Shown piece after piece: positions 7,112 through 14,639 of a stretch of 15,778 nucleotides of DNA (position 1 is the first letter of the stretch; each line of letters opens with the position of its first letter). Made by a program: the position numbers and the translations under genes. This DNA comes from Candidatus Tharpella sp. GTDB taxonomy: Bacteria > Desulfobacterota > Anaeroferrophillalia > Anaeroferrophillales > Tharpellaceae. The notes beneath the pieces are model-generated. The model did not search any database. It was not told where the DNA came from and saw only the letters and a program-made list of their open reading frames with translations. Location of the stretch: NCBI GenBank assembly GCA_021163565.1, contig JAGGTT010000120.1, positions 1 to 15,778 of the forward strand, given 5' to 3'.

Positions 7112-7970
7112 ATCTTTGCCGGCAGATAACTTATCAGTTACAACCTTTACTCTGGATGGACATACCTGCTCCATCTTTTTTCCTGATGGCAATACAAAAG
7201 CGATAAGAAGTCAATTCCCATGGCCGGAGATAGTCCGGGATTTATGTGCTGGAGAGGGGCTCGATCAGCGCGCAGCCTCAGCGGGGCGGGGTGGCATCTT
7301 CTGCTTTTCCGGTAGCCGTTCACCGCAACCGGTGGTCGTGCGGCAATATCGCCATGGCGGTTTGGGGCGGTTTTTTTCTCAGGCGCGGTTTTTTTCTCAG
7401 GTGCGATTTCTGACTGAACTTAGAATCCACAAACGGGTTGCAGCACTTGGCATACCGGTGCCGGAGGCAGTAGCTGTGATCGTCCTCAAGAGAGATAAAT
7501 GGTCGGTCTTTGTCAGTGGTTACTTCGTCACATTGAGGCTGCAGAACAGTCTTACTCTACCTGAATTTCTAGAATCAGCTGAAAGTAAGACCCGTTTACA
7601 GATTTTTTTTAAGTTGGGCAGTTACCTGAAAAAGCTGCATGCCCACGGCATCTTTTATACCGATATGCATGTTAAAAATATTCTGGTCACTGCTGATGGT
7701 GAACCCTGGTTTATCGATTTTGACAAAGCCAAAGAGTTGGCTGCACCTCTCTCCTTTGGTTATCGATTGGCAAATCTCAAGCGTTTCCTGCGTTCACTGG
7801 AAAAATACAGCAGTCGTGGCGGCTGCCTGACTGAATCCGACCAGAGTGCCTTTCTTCTGGCCTACGCTCCTGATAGTAACGTTTACACTCAACTTTTTCA
7901 GAAGCTTAATCGTGGTCTCTTCTGGCGGCGGCTTGTTTATCGTCTGGGTTGGCTGCTTAATCGGAGCTAA
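7101..7970 (+). CDS. Kdo/WaaP-family lipopolysaccharide kinase
   Basis: This is a small protein-kinase-fold enzyme expected to phosphorylate Kdo or heptose of the LPS inner core at the cytoplasmic face of the inner membrane. In 289 residues I see VVVRQYRHGGLGR near residue 75, the typical phosphate-binding start of this family; a catalytic-loop segment HGIFYTDMHVKNIL with D188; and the metal-binding WFIDFDKAK with D206. The C-terminus is basic and aromatic, as in relatives that sit on the membrane. The sequence does not separate KdkA-type from WaaP-type activity. ATG 7101 was chosen over TTG 7095; both overlap the upstream gene. An in-frame 18-base tandem duplication lies at 7368-7403. The stop codon overlaps that of the convergent acyltransferase gene, which fits a shared LPS locus. 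Confidence 0.85.
   Translation: MSRESLPADNLSVTTFTLDGHTCSIFFPDGNTKAIRSQFPWPEIVRDLCAGEGLDQRAASAGRGGIFCFSGSRSPQPVVVRQYRHGGLGRFFSQARFFSQVRFLTELRIHKRVAALGIPVPEAVAVIVLKRDKWSVFVSGYFVTLRLQNSLTLPEFLESAESKTRLQIFFKLGSYLKKLHAHGIFYTDMHVKNILVTADGEPWFIDFDKAKELAAPLSFGYRLANLKRFLRSLEKYSSRGGCLTESDQSAFLLAYAPDSNVYTQLFQKLNRGLFWRRLVYRLGWLLNRS
7368..7403 (+). repeat. 18-base in-frame tandem duplication inside the LPS-kinase gene
   Basis: Two adjacent 18-base units, cggtttttttctcaggcg (7368-7385) and cggtttttttctcaggtg (7386-7403), differ at one base and encode RFFSQA then RFFSQV. Each contains a run of seven T, a likely site of slippage. The duplication follows the glycine-rich loop region and keeps the frame. Confidence 0.9.
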
Positions 7971-8890
7971 GAGGTTGAGTCAGGGGGCTTGATTTTTCGC
8001 CAGCGATCATGCGGCCAGAACCACTGAGCCGGGTCACTGCGGATCTGTTCTTCGATGAGATGATTCAGAAGTTCAGTATATTCAGCTACGATTTCACGGC
8101 TGTCGCCGGTTTTCGGGATGAATATTGGTTCTTTGATCGTAAACCGGTGGTGCAAGGGCCGGATTCTGGTGCTGAAGATCGGAATTACCGGACAGCCGCT
8201 CAATCGGCCCAAGACCGCCGGTGAAGGGATGGTTGCTACCTGATGACCGAAGAATGGTGCCCAGATACGATAGCGTTTCCGCACCCGTTGATCGATCAGC
8301 ATAGCGATAATACCACCTTTTCTAAGTCTCCTGACCAAAGCTCCGGCGCTGCCTTTTTTATCCAGTAGAGTAAAGCCCATCTCTTCACGGGTTTTTTTGA
8401 TGGCAGCATAGAGTCGTGGCTTGTTTTTAATCGGTTTCGCCACACCGGCAATCGGCTTCATAATAATTTTTGAGAAAAAGCCTGATAGTTCCCAATTGCC
8501 GTAGTGGGCGGAGACTAAGATGGCACCGGATTCTTCCGCTTGGATGAGATGCAGGTGTTCCAGTCCGGTGACTTCTAAATTATGTTGCAGGAGACGGCGA
8601 TAGGCTGGATTTTGTAACAGGAGGAGCTCACAGAGATTGTATCCCAACTGTTGTGCGATTTCATTCTGGAGCCGTAAAGATTCCGGACTCGCTGGCTTAA
8701 GTTGCAGAGCTATCTCCAGATTTTTTTCAATGATTTGTCGGTGTTTCCGGTCACAGGTCAGCCATAAACGAACCAGTTGGTGACCCAGTTTGTGAGCATC
8801 GGCGACCGGAAGCAGGTTGAATAATGTGCTCGCCGTTTTGAAAGCACCCAGACTTGCGCGGTCACTTAAATCTGTTAAAAGTTTCAGCAA
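7967..8890 (-). CDS. lpxL: LpxL/HtrB-type lipid A acyltransferase
   Basis: This 307-residue enzyme of the lysophospholipid acyltransferase superfamily should add a secondary acyl chain to Kdo-lipid A at the inner membrane. The catalytic HX4E motif is HYGNWE (H129, E134). Other family blocks are KPIKNKPRL (152-160), the MLIDQR segment (197-202) and FWPHDRWR near the end (291-298). The N-terminal hydrophobic stretch is weaker than in E. coli LpxL. The start is TTG: no in-frame Met lies near the N-terminus, AGAGAGGA (complement of 8901-8908) sits ten bases upstream, and the in-frame TAG of gmhB directly precedes it. Which position is acylated (LpxL-like or LpxM-like) is not visible. It is third in the lpxK-gmhB-lpxL unit. 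Confidence 0.88.
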   Translation of the reverse strand: MLKLLTDLSDRASLGAFKTASTLFNLLPVADAHKLGHQLVRLWLTCDRKHRQIIEKNLEIALQLKPASPESLRLQNEIAQQLGYNLCELLLLQNPAYRRLLQHNLEVTGLEHLHLIQAEESGAILVSAHYGNWELSGFFSKIIMKPIAGVAKPIKNKPRLYAAIKKTREEMGFTLLDKKGSAGALVRRLRKGGIIAMLIDQRVRKRYRIWAPFFGHQVATIPSPAVLGRLSGCPVIPIFSTRIRPLHHRFTIKEPIFIPKTGDSREIVAEYTELLNHLIEEQIRSDPAQWFWPHDRWRKIKPPDSTS

Positions 8891-9499
8891 CTAAAAATTA
8901 TCCTCTCTGATTTTTAAGATCCAGTCCACCGCCTCACTTATATCGCTGCAGACCTGATCCGGGCTGACCCCGGAAGTTTCCGTTAGTTTTAATTCGTCGT
9001 TTCCGTATCCGGTTTTGACCAGAATGCCTCTGGCGTTGACTTCTTGCGCCATCTTCACATCAATTAATTTGTCACCGATAACAAAAGATCTTTCAAGATC
9101 AAGAGAGTGTTTCCCGGCGGCTTGAAGCAGAAGGCCCGGAGCTGGTTTGCGGCAGGTGCAGATTTTTCTATATTGCGCATTACCGACTTCAGGATGATGA
9201 GGGCAGTAGAAAAAATCATCGATGTGAGCATTCTCCCGGGCCAGTAATCGGTTCAGCAGCAGATGAGACTGTTTGACAAACTCCTCGGTTATTTTCCCCC
9301 GGGCAACGCCGGACTGATTGGTTATCAGGATAACCGGTATCCGTTGGCAGTTGAGTTTCAATATTGCCTCTGCTGCACCGGGCAGAAGTTCGATTTCGTC
9401 AAGCCGGCTCAAATAACCAACTTCACGGATAATAGTCCCGTCACGGTCAAGGAATACAGCTCCATTTGGAGTGGTGTCCTGGGTTGTAGGTTTGTGCAT
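8891..9499 (-). CDS. gmhB: D-glycero-beta-D-manno-heptose 1,7-bisphosphate phosphatase
   Basis: GmhB removes the C7 phosphate from heptose 1,7-bisphosphate on the way to ADP-heptose for the LPS core. The 202 residues show the HAD-IIIA motifs: DRDGT (18-22, nucleophile D18 and acid D20), TNQSG (60-64), the zinc loop with C99, H101, C114 and C116, K118 in CRKP, and GDK (142-144). The fold resembles histidinol-phosphate phosphatase, but the zinc loop together with the LPS neighbours favours GmhB. ATG 9499 lies 11 bases after the lpxK stop. The TAG stop is immediately followed, in the same reading frame, by the TTG start of the acyltransferase gene. About 30 residues after the core (170-202) look like a loosely conserved tail. 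Confidence 0.92.
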   Translation of the reverse strand: MHKPTTQDTTPNGAVFLDRDGTIIREVGYLSRLDEIELLPGAAEAILKLNCQRIPVILITNQSGVARGKITEEFVKQSHLLLNRLLARENAHIDDFFYCPHHPEVGNAQYRKICTCRKPAPGLLLQAAGKHSLDLERSFVIGDKLIDVKMAQEVNARGILVKTGYGNDELKLTETSGVSPDQVCSDISEAVDWILKIREDNF

Positions 9500-9510
9500 A
9501 AGCTCGTATT

Positions 9511-10575
9511 TTAGGGTAATAATTTTGCAAAAAGTGCGAAAAAACGGTTTTCATCTTCGAGTTTAAGTTCAATCTCGGCAATCCAGATATTATTGCGCAG
9601 CTCTTGATCATCTCCGATGACAGCTTTAAGTTTGTCTGCGTCTTTAGCGGTGGTAATCAGGCTGAGATCCTGGCAGATGGTTTTGATCTCGGCAATATCT
9701 TTGTTGGTATAGACGTGGTGATCCTTAAATGAGAGTGATTTTTTGATGTCAAGCCCGGCCGCGGTTAGCTGTTTAACGAAATAGTCATTATTTGCTAGTC
9801 CCGATACTGTAGCGAAAGGATTGAGTCTCTGCATCTCCGCCAGCGTCAGGCTCCGGTCACCGTTAATTGCAGTGAATCCTCGGTTCTGATAAGCGGCCCG
9901 GAACAGTTTGCGCGGGGTAACATAGTTGGTTACTTCAGCTGCTTGTGCGTAAAATTCCGGGTGCCGCTGATCGAATTTGTTAAAGATAACCGCGTCCGCC
10001 CGATACAGCCCGGATAACGGTTCACGTAGAAAACCAGCGGGCAGCAAGCAGCGGTTGCCGAAAACCTGTTGGCTGTCAATCATGACGATATTAAACTCTC
10101 GGCGCAGGCGCCGATGCTGAAATCCGTCATCGAGGATAATTATATCAGCCAGATTTTTTCGGCAGATAGTTTCCGCTCCGCGTAGCCGATCAGCATCCAG
10201 AACCAGAGTAATATCCTTAAGCTGTTGTCGGAGCATTAAAGCCTCATCGCCGATTTTATCGGGGGTGAGTTCGTTTTGCCCTAAATCAGGAGTGATGATT
10301 TCCTGTTTCTTTTTATCTCTCCGTCCGTAACCGCGCGAAAGCACCGCTACCCGCAGTCCTTGTGCTTGAAAATAGCGGGCCAGAAAAGCCACCATCGGGG
10401 TCTTGCCGGTACCGCCGGTGGTGAGATTGCCGACACAGATTGTTGGCATATTAACGCCACGGCTCAAACCCGGTAGCAGATCATAAGCCAGGCTTCGCAC
10501 GATCATGGTAGCTGCATAGAGCAGAGATGGGAGCTTGAGTAGATGAGATGCAGCGGTTTTCAGTTGATCAGGCAT
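9511..10575 (-). CDS. lpxK: Tetraacyldisaccharide 4'-kinase
   Basis: LpxK phosphorylates the 4' position of the tetraacyldisaccharide 1-phosphate intermediate to give lipid IVA at the inner membrane. The 354-residue length is typical. It has an N-terminal hydrophobic anchor region (about 13-35), the P-loop VGNLTTGGTGKTP (48-60), a VLSRGYGRR block (78-86), the DDGFQHRRL motif (149-157) and LLPAGFLREP (177-186). ATG 10575 is preceded by GAGG at a seven-base spacing. It is the first gene of the lpxK-gmhB-lpxL unit and lies 67 bases downstream of ribD on the same strand, so it may be read from the ribD transcript or from an unseen promoter in that gap. Confidence 0.96.
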   Translation of the reverse strand: MPDQLKTAASHLLKLPSLLYAATMIVRSLAYDLLPGLSRGVNMPTICVGNLTTGGTGKTPMVAFLARYFQAQGLRVAVLSRGYGRRDKKKQEIITPDLGQNELTPDKIGDEALMLRQQLKDITLVLDADRLRGAETICRKNLADIIILDDGFQHRRLRREFNIVMIDSQQVFGNRCLLPAGFLREPLSGLYRADAVIFNKFDQRHPEFYAQAAEVTNYVTPRKLFRAAYQNRGFTAINGDRSLTLAEMQRLNPFATVSGLANNDYFVKQLTAAGLDIKKSLSFKDHHVYTNKDIAEIKTICQDLSLITTAKDADKLKAVIGDDQELRNNIWIAEIELKLEDENRFFALFAKLLP

Positions 10576-10642
10576 TAAAACGCCTCGGCCTACGGTTAGA
10601 AAAAAACTTTAATTGCTTAATAACAGTGGCATGTGGAGTCAA

Positions 10643-11788
10643 TCATGATTGCAGGTTAGAGGTGTTGCCGTTTTCCCTGTTGGAGAGGTAGCCTTCAACA
10701 CAGATATCATCATCGAAATTGCGAATGCTAAGATCTGTAATCGTGACTGCTTGATCGATGGTGTTGGCACCTTCACCGCTGATCATGCCGCGACTGCCGC
10801 GACCACCGACCAGAATCGGGGCGTAGAAGAAGCATATTTTGTCTATAATATGGTTGTCAAGAGCTGAGCCGTTGATTTCTGAACCGCCTTCAATCAAGAC
10901 CGAGGTGATGCCTCTTTGCGCAAGAATTTTCATAAGTTCTTCGAGGTCAAGCTGGCCTAGATTATTGCTGGGCAGGATCAGGATATCCTTGACTAGTTTA
11001 CGGTAGGGGGCAAGTTTTTCCGGGGCATGTGATTTGGTTGCCAGGAGTACCCGCTCGCTGCCGTCGGAACCGAAAATCTTAAAATTCAAAGGTGTACGGA
11101 GCATCGAGTCAACGATGATCCGATAGGGATTGCGCGGTATCTCGCCCGGTAACCGGGCTGTCAGGCGGGGGTTGTCTTTGAGCAAGGTGCCGATGCCAAT
11201 TAAGATGGCATCATGCGCGGCCCTGAGCTGATGGACATAGTGGCGTGATTTTTCATTGGTGATCCATTGTGAGTGACCGCTGTGGGTCGCGATCCGGCCA
11301 TCCATGCTGGCGGCTGATTTGAGCGTCACAAAAGGGCGTTTTGTGGTAATAAATTTATTCCAGAACTCATTAATCTTACGGCATTTTTCCTCTAAAAGTC
11401 CGATTTTAACTGTAATCTCTGACGCTTGTAGGAATGCAGCGCCCCGGCCCGCAACCTCAGGGTTGGGATCTGACGTGCCGATAAACACCCGGCGAATACC
11501 GGCTTTTATGATGGCAGTGGTACAGGGCGGAGTTCTACCTTGATGATTACAGGGTTCTAAAGTGACGTAAAGATCGGCACCTAGAGCCTTGTCTCCGGCT
11601 TCTCGCAGGGCAAAAATCTCAGCATGAGGCTCTCCGGCCCGCGGATGAAAGCCGGAACCGACAATCTCTCCCTTGGCCACGATGACACAGCCGACCAGCG
11701 GATTAGGTGAGGTCAGTCCTGTAGCTTTAAGGGCTAAAGTCAGAGCTTGATGCATGAAAGCTTGATCCAAATCTGTAAAATCAGGCAT
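10643..11788 (-). CDS. ribD: Bifunctional riboflavin biosynthesis deaminase/reductase
   Basis: RibD carries out two consecutive riboflavin steps: deamination of the pyrimidine and NADPH-dependent reduction of the ribosyl side chain. The N-terminal deaminase domain (about 8-148) has the zinc motif HAE (55-57) and the paired cysteines of LEPCNHQGRTPPC (C80, C89). The C-terminal reductase domain (about 150-367) has KSAASMDGRIA (157-167), GIGT (198-201) and IEGGSEING (299-307). The 381-residue length is normal. ATG 11788 follows the nrdR stop after two bases. The last dozen residues are polar and not conserved. In Geobacter-type genomes ribE and ribBA usually come next; here lpxK follows instead, so the rest of the pathway must be elsewhere. 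Confidence 0.96.
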   Translation of the reverse strand: MPDFTDLDQAFMHQALTLALKATGLTSPNPLVGCVIVAKGEIVGSGFHPRAGEPHAEIFALREAGDKALGADLYVTLEPCNHQGRTPPCTTAIIKAGIRRVFIGTSDPNPEVAGRGAAFLQASEITVKIGLLEEKCRKINEFWNKFITTKRPFVTLKSAASMDGRIATHSGHSQWITNEKSRHYVHQLRAAHDAILIGIGTLLKDNPRLTARLPGEIPRNPYRIIVDSMLRTPLNFKIFGSDGSERVLLATKSHAPEKLAPYRKLVKDILILPSNNLGQLDLEELMKILAQRGITSVLIEGGSEINGSALDNHIIDKICFFYAPILVGGRGSRGMISGEGANTIDQAVTITDLSIRNFDDDICVEGYLSNRENGNTSNLQS

Positions 11789-11790
11789 GA

Positions 11791-12264
11791 TCAGGATGTT
11801 TCTTTACTGGTATTTTGTTTGAGCAGGCCTTGTAACTCCTGCATGAATTCACCAATATCCTTGAACTGCCGGTAAACCGAGGCAAAACGGATATAAGCTA
11901 CTTCGTCCAGATTTTTCAAGGCCGCCATTATATGCTCACCGATGAGTGCTACTGGAACTTCCTTCTCCCCGGTTTCCAGTAGTACCTGCTCCAGTTCATT
12001 CAGAAGTTCTTCGATCTGCTCCTGGCTGACGGCTCTTTTTTCACAGGCTTTTAAGATCCCTTTCTCAACCTTATGACGGTCATAACTGGCCCGGCTTGAG
12101 TCACGTTTTATGACCATCGGCAGATTGATTTCAACTCGTTCAATTGTGCTGAAACGCTTATTGCAGGAGAGGCATTCACGGCGTCTGCGAATAATGCTTG
12201 AATCTTTGGCGGTGCGTGAATCTATGACTTTATCTTCAGTGAAATTACAGAAAGGACATCTCAT
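11791..12264 (-). CDS. nrdR: Transcriptional repressor NrdR
   Basis: NrdR represses ribonucleotide reductase operons in response to ATP/dATP bound by its ATP-cone. The 157-residue protein starts with a zinc ribbon, MRCPFCNF (C3, C6) paired with CLSCNKRF (C31, C34), contains the basic IIRRRREC stretch (24-31) used in DNA binding, and continues with an ATP-cone (about 49-139) beginning at MVIKRDSSR. All of this fits the family closely. ATG 12264 is separated by one base from the dCMP deaminase stop, so coupling is likely. No nrd gene is present in the window, so its target sites are probably elsewhere. The deaminase next door acts in the same nucleotide supply pathway. Confidence 0.97.
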   Translation of the reverse strand: MRCPFCNFTEDKVIDSRTAKDSSIIRRRRECLSCNKRFSTIERVEINLPMVIKRDSSRASYDRHKVEKGILKACEKRAVSQEQIEELLNELEQVLLETGEKEVPVALIGEHIMAALKNLDEVAYIRFASVYRQFKDIGEFMQELQGLLKQNTSKETS

Positions 12265-12265
12265 T

Positions 12266-12742
12266 TTAAGAGTTTTCTTTACTGCCCAGAATGACTACCT
12301 TAAGCCCGGCTTCATCCAGCATTTCAGCTGCCAGGTCATCCGGGTAGGCATCGCCGATGATAATCTTTTTCAAGCCCGCGTTGATAATCATCTTGGCACA
12401 GATGATACAGGGTTGATTGGTACAGTAGATCTCCCCAGACTCAATTGAAACTCCGTGATAAGAGGCTTGGACGATAGCATTTTGTTCAGCATGTATGCCG
12501 CGGCAGAGTTCATGGCGCTGGCCTGAGGGGATCCCTAACTCATCTCGCAGGCAACCCCGGTCGAGGCAGTGCCGGATGCCGGTCGGGGTGCCGTTGTAGC
12601 CAGTGGTGAGGATGCGGTTGTCTTTAACGATGAGGGCTCCGACTTTGCGCCTGATACAGGTCGAGCGGGTGGCGACAAGTTTTGCAATTTCCATAAAATA
12701 AGTTTGCCAGTCAGGTCGTTTCGGAGCCGGTATGCTCATCAT
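12266..12742 (-). CDS. comEB: Deoxycytidylate (dCMP) deaminase
   Basis: This cytosolic zinc enzyme converts dCMP to dUMP, the substrate for thymidylate synthase. In 158 residues I see [13 protein letters not shown] (27-39), the substrate loop GYNGTPTG (48-55), the catalytic zinc motif HAEQNA (84-89; H84, E86) and PCIICAKMI (111-119; zinc ligands C112 and C115). Extra His/Cys residues (H58, C64, C80) match the second metal site of the ComEB/phage-type enzymes rather than a cytidine deaminase. The start is ATG 12742; the second Met at codon 2 is an alternative. It lies between the rpiB-glyA fusion, whose product makes methylene-THF for dTMP synthesis, and nrdR, a coherent dNTP setting. Confidence 0.92.
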   Translation of the reverse strand: MMSIPAPKRPDWQTYFMEIAKLVATRSTCIRRKVGALIVKDNRILTTGYNGTPTGIRHCLDRGCLRDELGIPSGQRHELCRGIHAEQNAIVQASYHGVSIESGEIYCTNQPCIICAKMIINAGLKKIIIGDAYPDDLAAEMLDEAGLKVVILGSKENS

Positions 12743-12773
12743 TAAATCCTTGGTGAAAATTATTTAAGTATTC

Positions 12774-12790
12774 AAGCTCCGGCGGAGCTT
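12774..12790 (-). other. Perfect GC-rich hairpin between rpiB-glyA and the dCMP deaminase gene
   Basis: AAGCTCC and GGAGCTT form a perfect seven-base-pair stem around a three-base loop, just after the fusion-gene stop (TAG at 12798-12800) and 32 bases before the deaminase start. No T run follows it directly on the transcribed strand, so it is not a standard intrinsic terminator. It may mark a 3' end, pause transcription or slow RNA decay, which would separate expression of the two genes. Confidence 0.5.
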
Positions 12791-12797
12791 AATATTT

Positions 12798-14510
12798 CTA
12801 AAGCAGATAACTATAGACTGGGAAGCGGCTGCAGAGGTTACGGATAGTTGCCCGGGTCTCTTCAATTACCGAACTTTTTTCCGGGTGGTTCAGGACTGCA
12901 AAAATAGAGTCGGCAACAATTTCCATTTCAGCTTCACGCATTCCCCGGGTTGAGGCGATCGGAGTGCCGATACGAATGCCGCTGGGATCGGTCGGGGTTC
13001 TCGGGTCGAAGGGAATGCCGTTTTTATTGATTGTAATCCCAGCTCGGTCCAGAGCCGCTTCCGCTCCCTTACCGTTAACCGGGAGATCGGTCAAATCGAT
13101 CAGAAACAGGTGATTGTCCGTACCTCCAGAGACGATGCGGAGACCCTTTTTCTGGAGCTTGTCAGCCAGAAATGCGGCATTGACCACCGTCTGTTTCTGG
13201 GTTGCGATAAATTCCGGGCTCGTGGCCTCCTTGAAAGCGACAGCTTTCCCGGCGATTGTGTGCATCAGCGGGCCGCCCTGCAGGCCGGGAAAGATTGCCT
13301 TGTCGATTTTAGCAGCATATTGTTGCCGGCACAAAATCATTCCACCCCGGGGGCCGCGCAGAGTTTTATGGGTTGTGGTCGTGACAAAATCCGCATAAGG
13401 AACCGGTGAGGGGTGGGCTCCGGCAACCACCAGGCCGGCGATGTGGGCAATGTCTACCATCATCATGGCCCCGATTTTATCAGCAATGGCGCGGAAACGG
13501 GGAAAATCAAGAGTCCTGGAATAGGAACTGGCTCCGACGACAATCAGTTTCGGTCTCTCCCGCAGAGCAATCTCTTCAATCTCATCATAATCAAGTTTTT
13601 CACTTTGACGATTTACCCCGTAGTAACTAGATTGGTAAAATTTTCCTGAAAAACTTACCGGTGCACCATGGGTCAGGTGTCCGCCATGGGCCAGATTCAT
13701 TCCCAGGATTTTATCTCCCGGCTGTAAAACGCTGAAGTAGACGGCCATGTTAGCGCTCGAACCGGAGAGTGGCTGGACGTTGGCATGTTCGGCCCCGAAG
13801 AGGGCGCAGGCTCGGTCGATAGCCAGTTGTTCAGCCTGATCGACAAACTGGCAGCCACCGTAGTAGCGTTTGCCCGGGTAACCTTCAGCATATTTATTGG
13901 TTAAAACACTGCCTTGAGCTTCAAACACCGCCTGGCTGACACAGTTTTCGGAAGCGATCATAATCAGCTTGCTCTCCTCACGTTCAGTCTCCTGTGTGAT
14001 AATCCGGCTGATTTCGGGATCAACTTGATTCAGAGGGGCGGTGATATCCCTGGTAGAATTGAGATTGCGGTTTTCAATTAAGTCCAGCCGGCGCTGGTGA
14101 CGGCCATTTTCATACTTGCATTCGAGCCAGGTCTGTACCAGTTTTAGTGCGGCTACCGGTTCCAGAACCCGCCCGCCCAAAACGATAATATTGGCGTTGT
14201 TGTGCTCTTTCGCCATTCGGGCCGTGAATTGATCGTGCACCAGGGCCGCCCGGATATTCCGGTGGCGATTGGCGGTAATCGACATGCCGATACCGGTACC
14301 GCAGATCAGAATACCTGAAGTTCCTGGGTGGGCCGCTACCTGACCGGCCAGTAGATGAGCAAAATCGGGATAGTCAACCGACTCCTCGGAGTAGGTGCCT
14401 AGATCTTTAAGCAGAGTACTCTCCGCCAGATTTGCTTTGATAAATTCTTTGAGAGCGAAACCACCATGATCGCTGGCGATAAACAGAGTTTTTAGGTTGT
14501 TGTCAGGCAT
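12798..14510 (-). CDS. rpiB-glyA: Fusion of ribose-5-phosphate isomerase B and serine hydroxymethyltransferase
   Basis: One uninterrupted frame of 570 residues joins two complete enzymes. Residues 7-147 are RpiB, which interconverts ribose 5-phosphate and ribulose 5-phosphate: SDHGG (13-17), the active-site cysteine in [10 protein letters not shown] (C70) and NIRAALVHD (85-93). Residues about 162-568 are SHMT, the PLP enzyme that turns serine and THF into glycine and methylene-[11 protein letters not shown] (185-192), [14 protein letters not shown] (206-219), [11 protein letters not shown] (351-361), the PLP lysine K382 in [14 protein letters not shown] and IRIGTP (512-517). The linker (about 148-161) has no in-frame ATG, GTG or TTG, so a separate GlyA start is unlikely. 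QPLSG (246-250) has Leu where QPHSG is usual. In relatives rpiB and glyA are separate neighbours. Start ATG 14510 has only a weak AAGAG upstream. Confidence 0.93.
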   Translation of the reverse strand: MPDNNLKTLFIASDHGGFALKEFIKANLAESTLLKDLGTYSEESVDYPDFAHLLAGQVAAHPGTSGILICGTGIGMSITANRHRNIRAALVHDQFTARMAKEHNNANIIVLGGRVLEPVAALKLVQTWLECKYENGRHQRRLDLIENRNLNSTRDITAPLNQVDPEISRIITQETEREESKLIMIASENCVSQAVFEAQGSVLTNKYAEGYPGKRYYGGCQFVDQAEQLAIDRACALFGAEHANVQPLSGSSANMAVYFSVLQPGDKILGMNLAHGGHLTHGAPVSFSGKFYQSSYYGVNRQSEKLDYDEIEEIALRERPKLIVVGASSYSRTLDFPRFRAIADKIGAMMMVDIAHIAGLVVAGAHPSPVPYADFVTTTTHKTLRGPRGGMILCRQQYAAKIDKAIFPGLQGGPLMHTIAGKAVAFKEATSPEFIATQKQTVVNAAFLADKLQKKGLRIVSGGTDNHLFLIDLTDLPVNGKGAEAALDRAGITINKNGIPFDPRTPTDPSGIRIGTPIASTRGMREAEMEIVADSIFAVLNHPEKSSVIEETRATIRNLCSRFPVYSYLL

Positions 14511-14533
14511 TATGGAGATCTCTTGTTTTGTGT

Positions 14534-14562
14534 ATTATTCGTAAAATTTGATAATTAAACAA
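14534..14562 (-). promoter_or_regulatory. Weak candidate promoter before rpiB-glyA
   Basis: In the 129-base AT-rich gap after fabF, the minus strand has TTGTTT (14557-14562) and AATAAT (14534-14539) with a 17-base spacer, matching the sigma70 consensus at three and five of six positions. It would let the fusion gene and those below it be expressed apart from fabF, but AT-rich DNA often yields such matches by chance. Confidence 0.3.
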
Positions 14563-14639
14563 AAAATTGAGTTTGTTTGTTGTCGGGGCACGTTTTTCAT
14601 GATTTCGGAGGAAATTACTCCAAGGAGTTATCTTTCAAG

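Noticed and set aside
10576..10642. Intrinsic terminator or FMN riboswitch between ribD and lpxK
   Set aside because: There is a T7 run on the transcribed strand but no stable stem before it, and the gap is far too short for an FMN aptamer.
14617..14628. ACTCC/GGAGT inverted repeat downstream of fabF as a terminator
   Set aside because: The stem is five base pairs around a two-base loop, too small, and no T run follows it in the fabF direction.
14511..14639. Glycine riboswitch or other metabolite-sensing leader before the glyA fusion
   Set aside because: The gap is only 129 bases and AT-rich, and lacks the paired conserved stems and purine blocks of a glycine aptamer.
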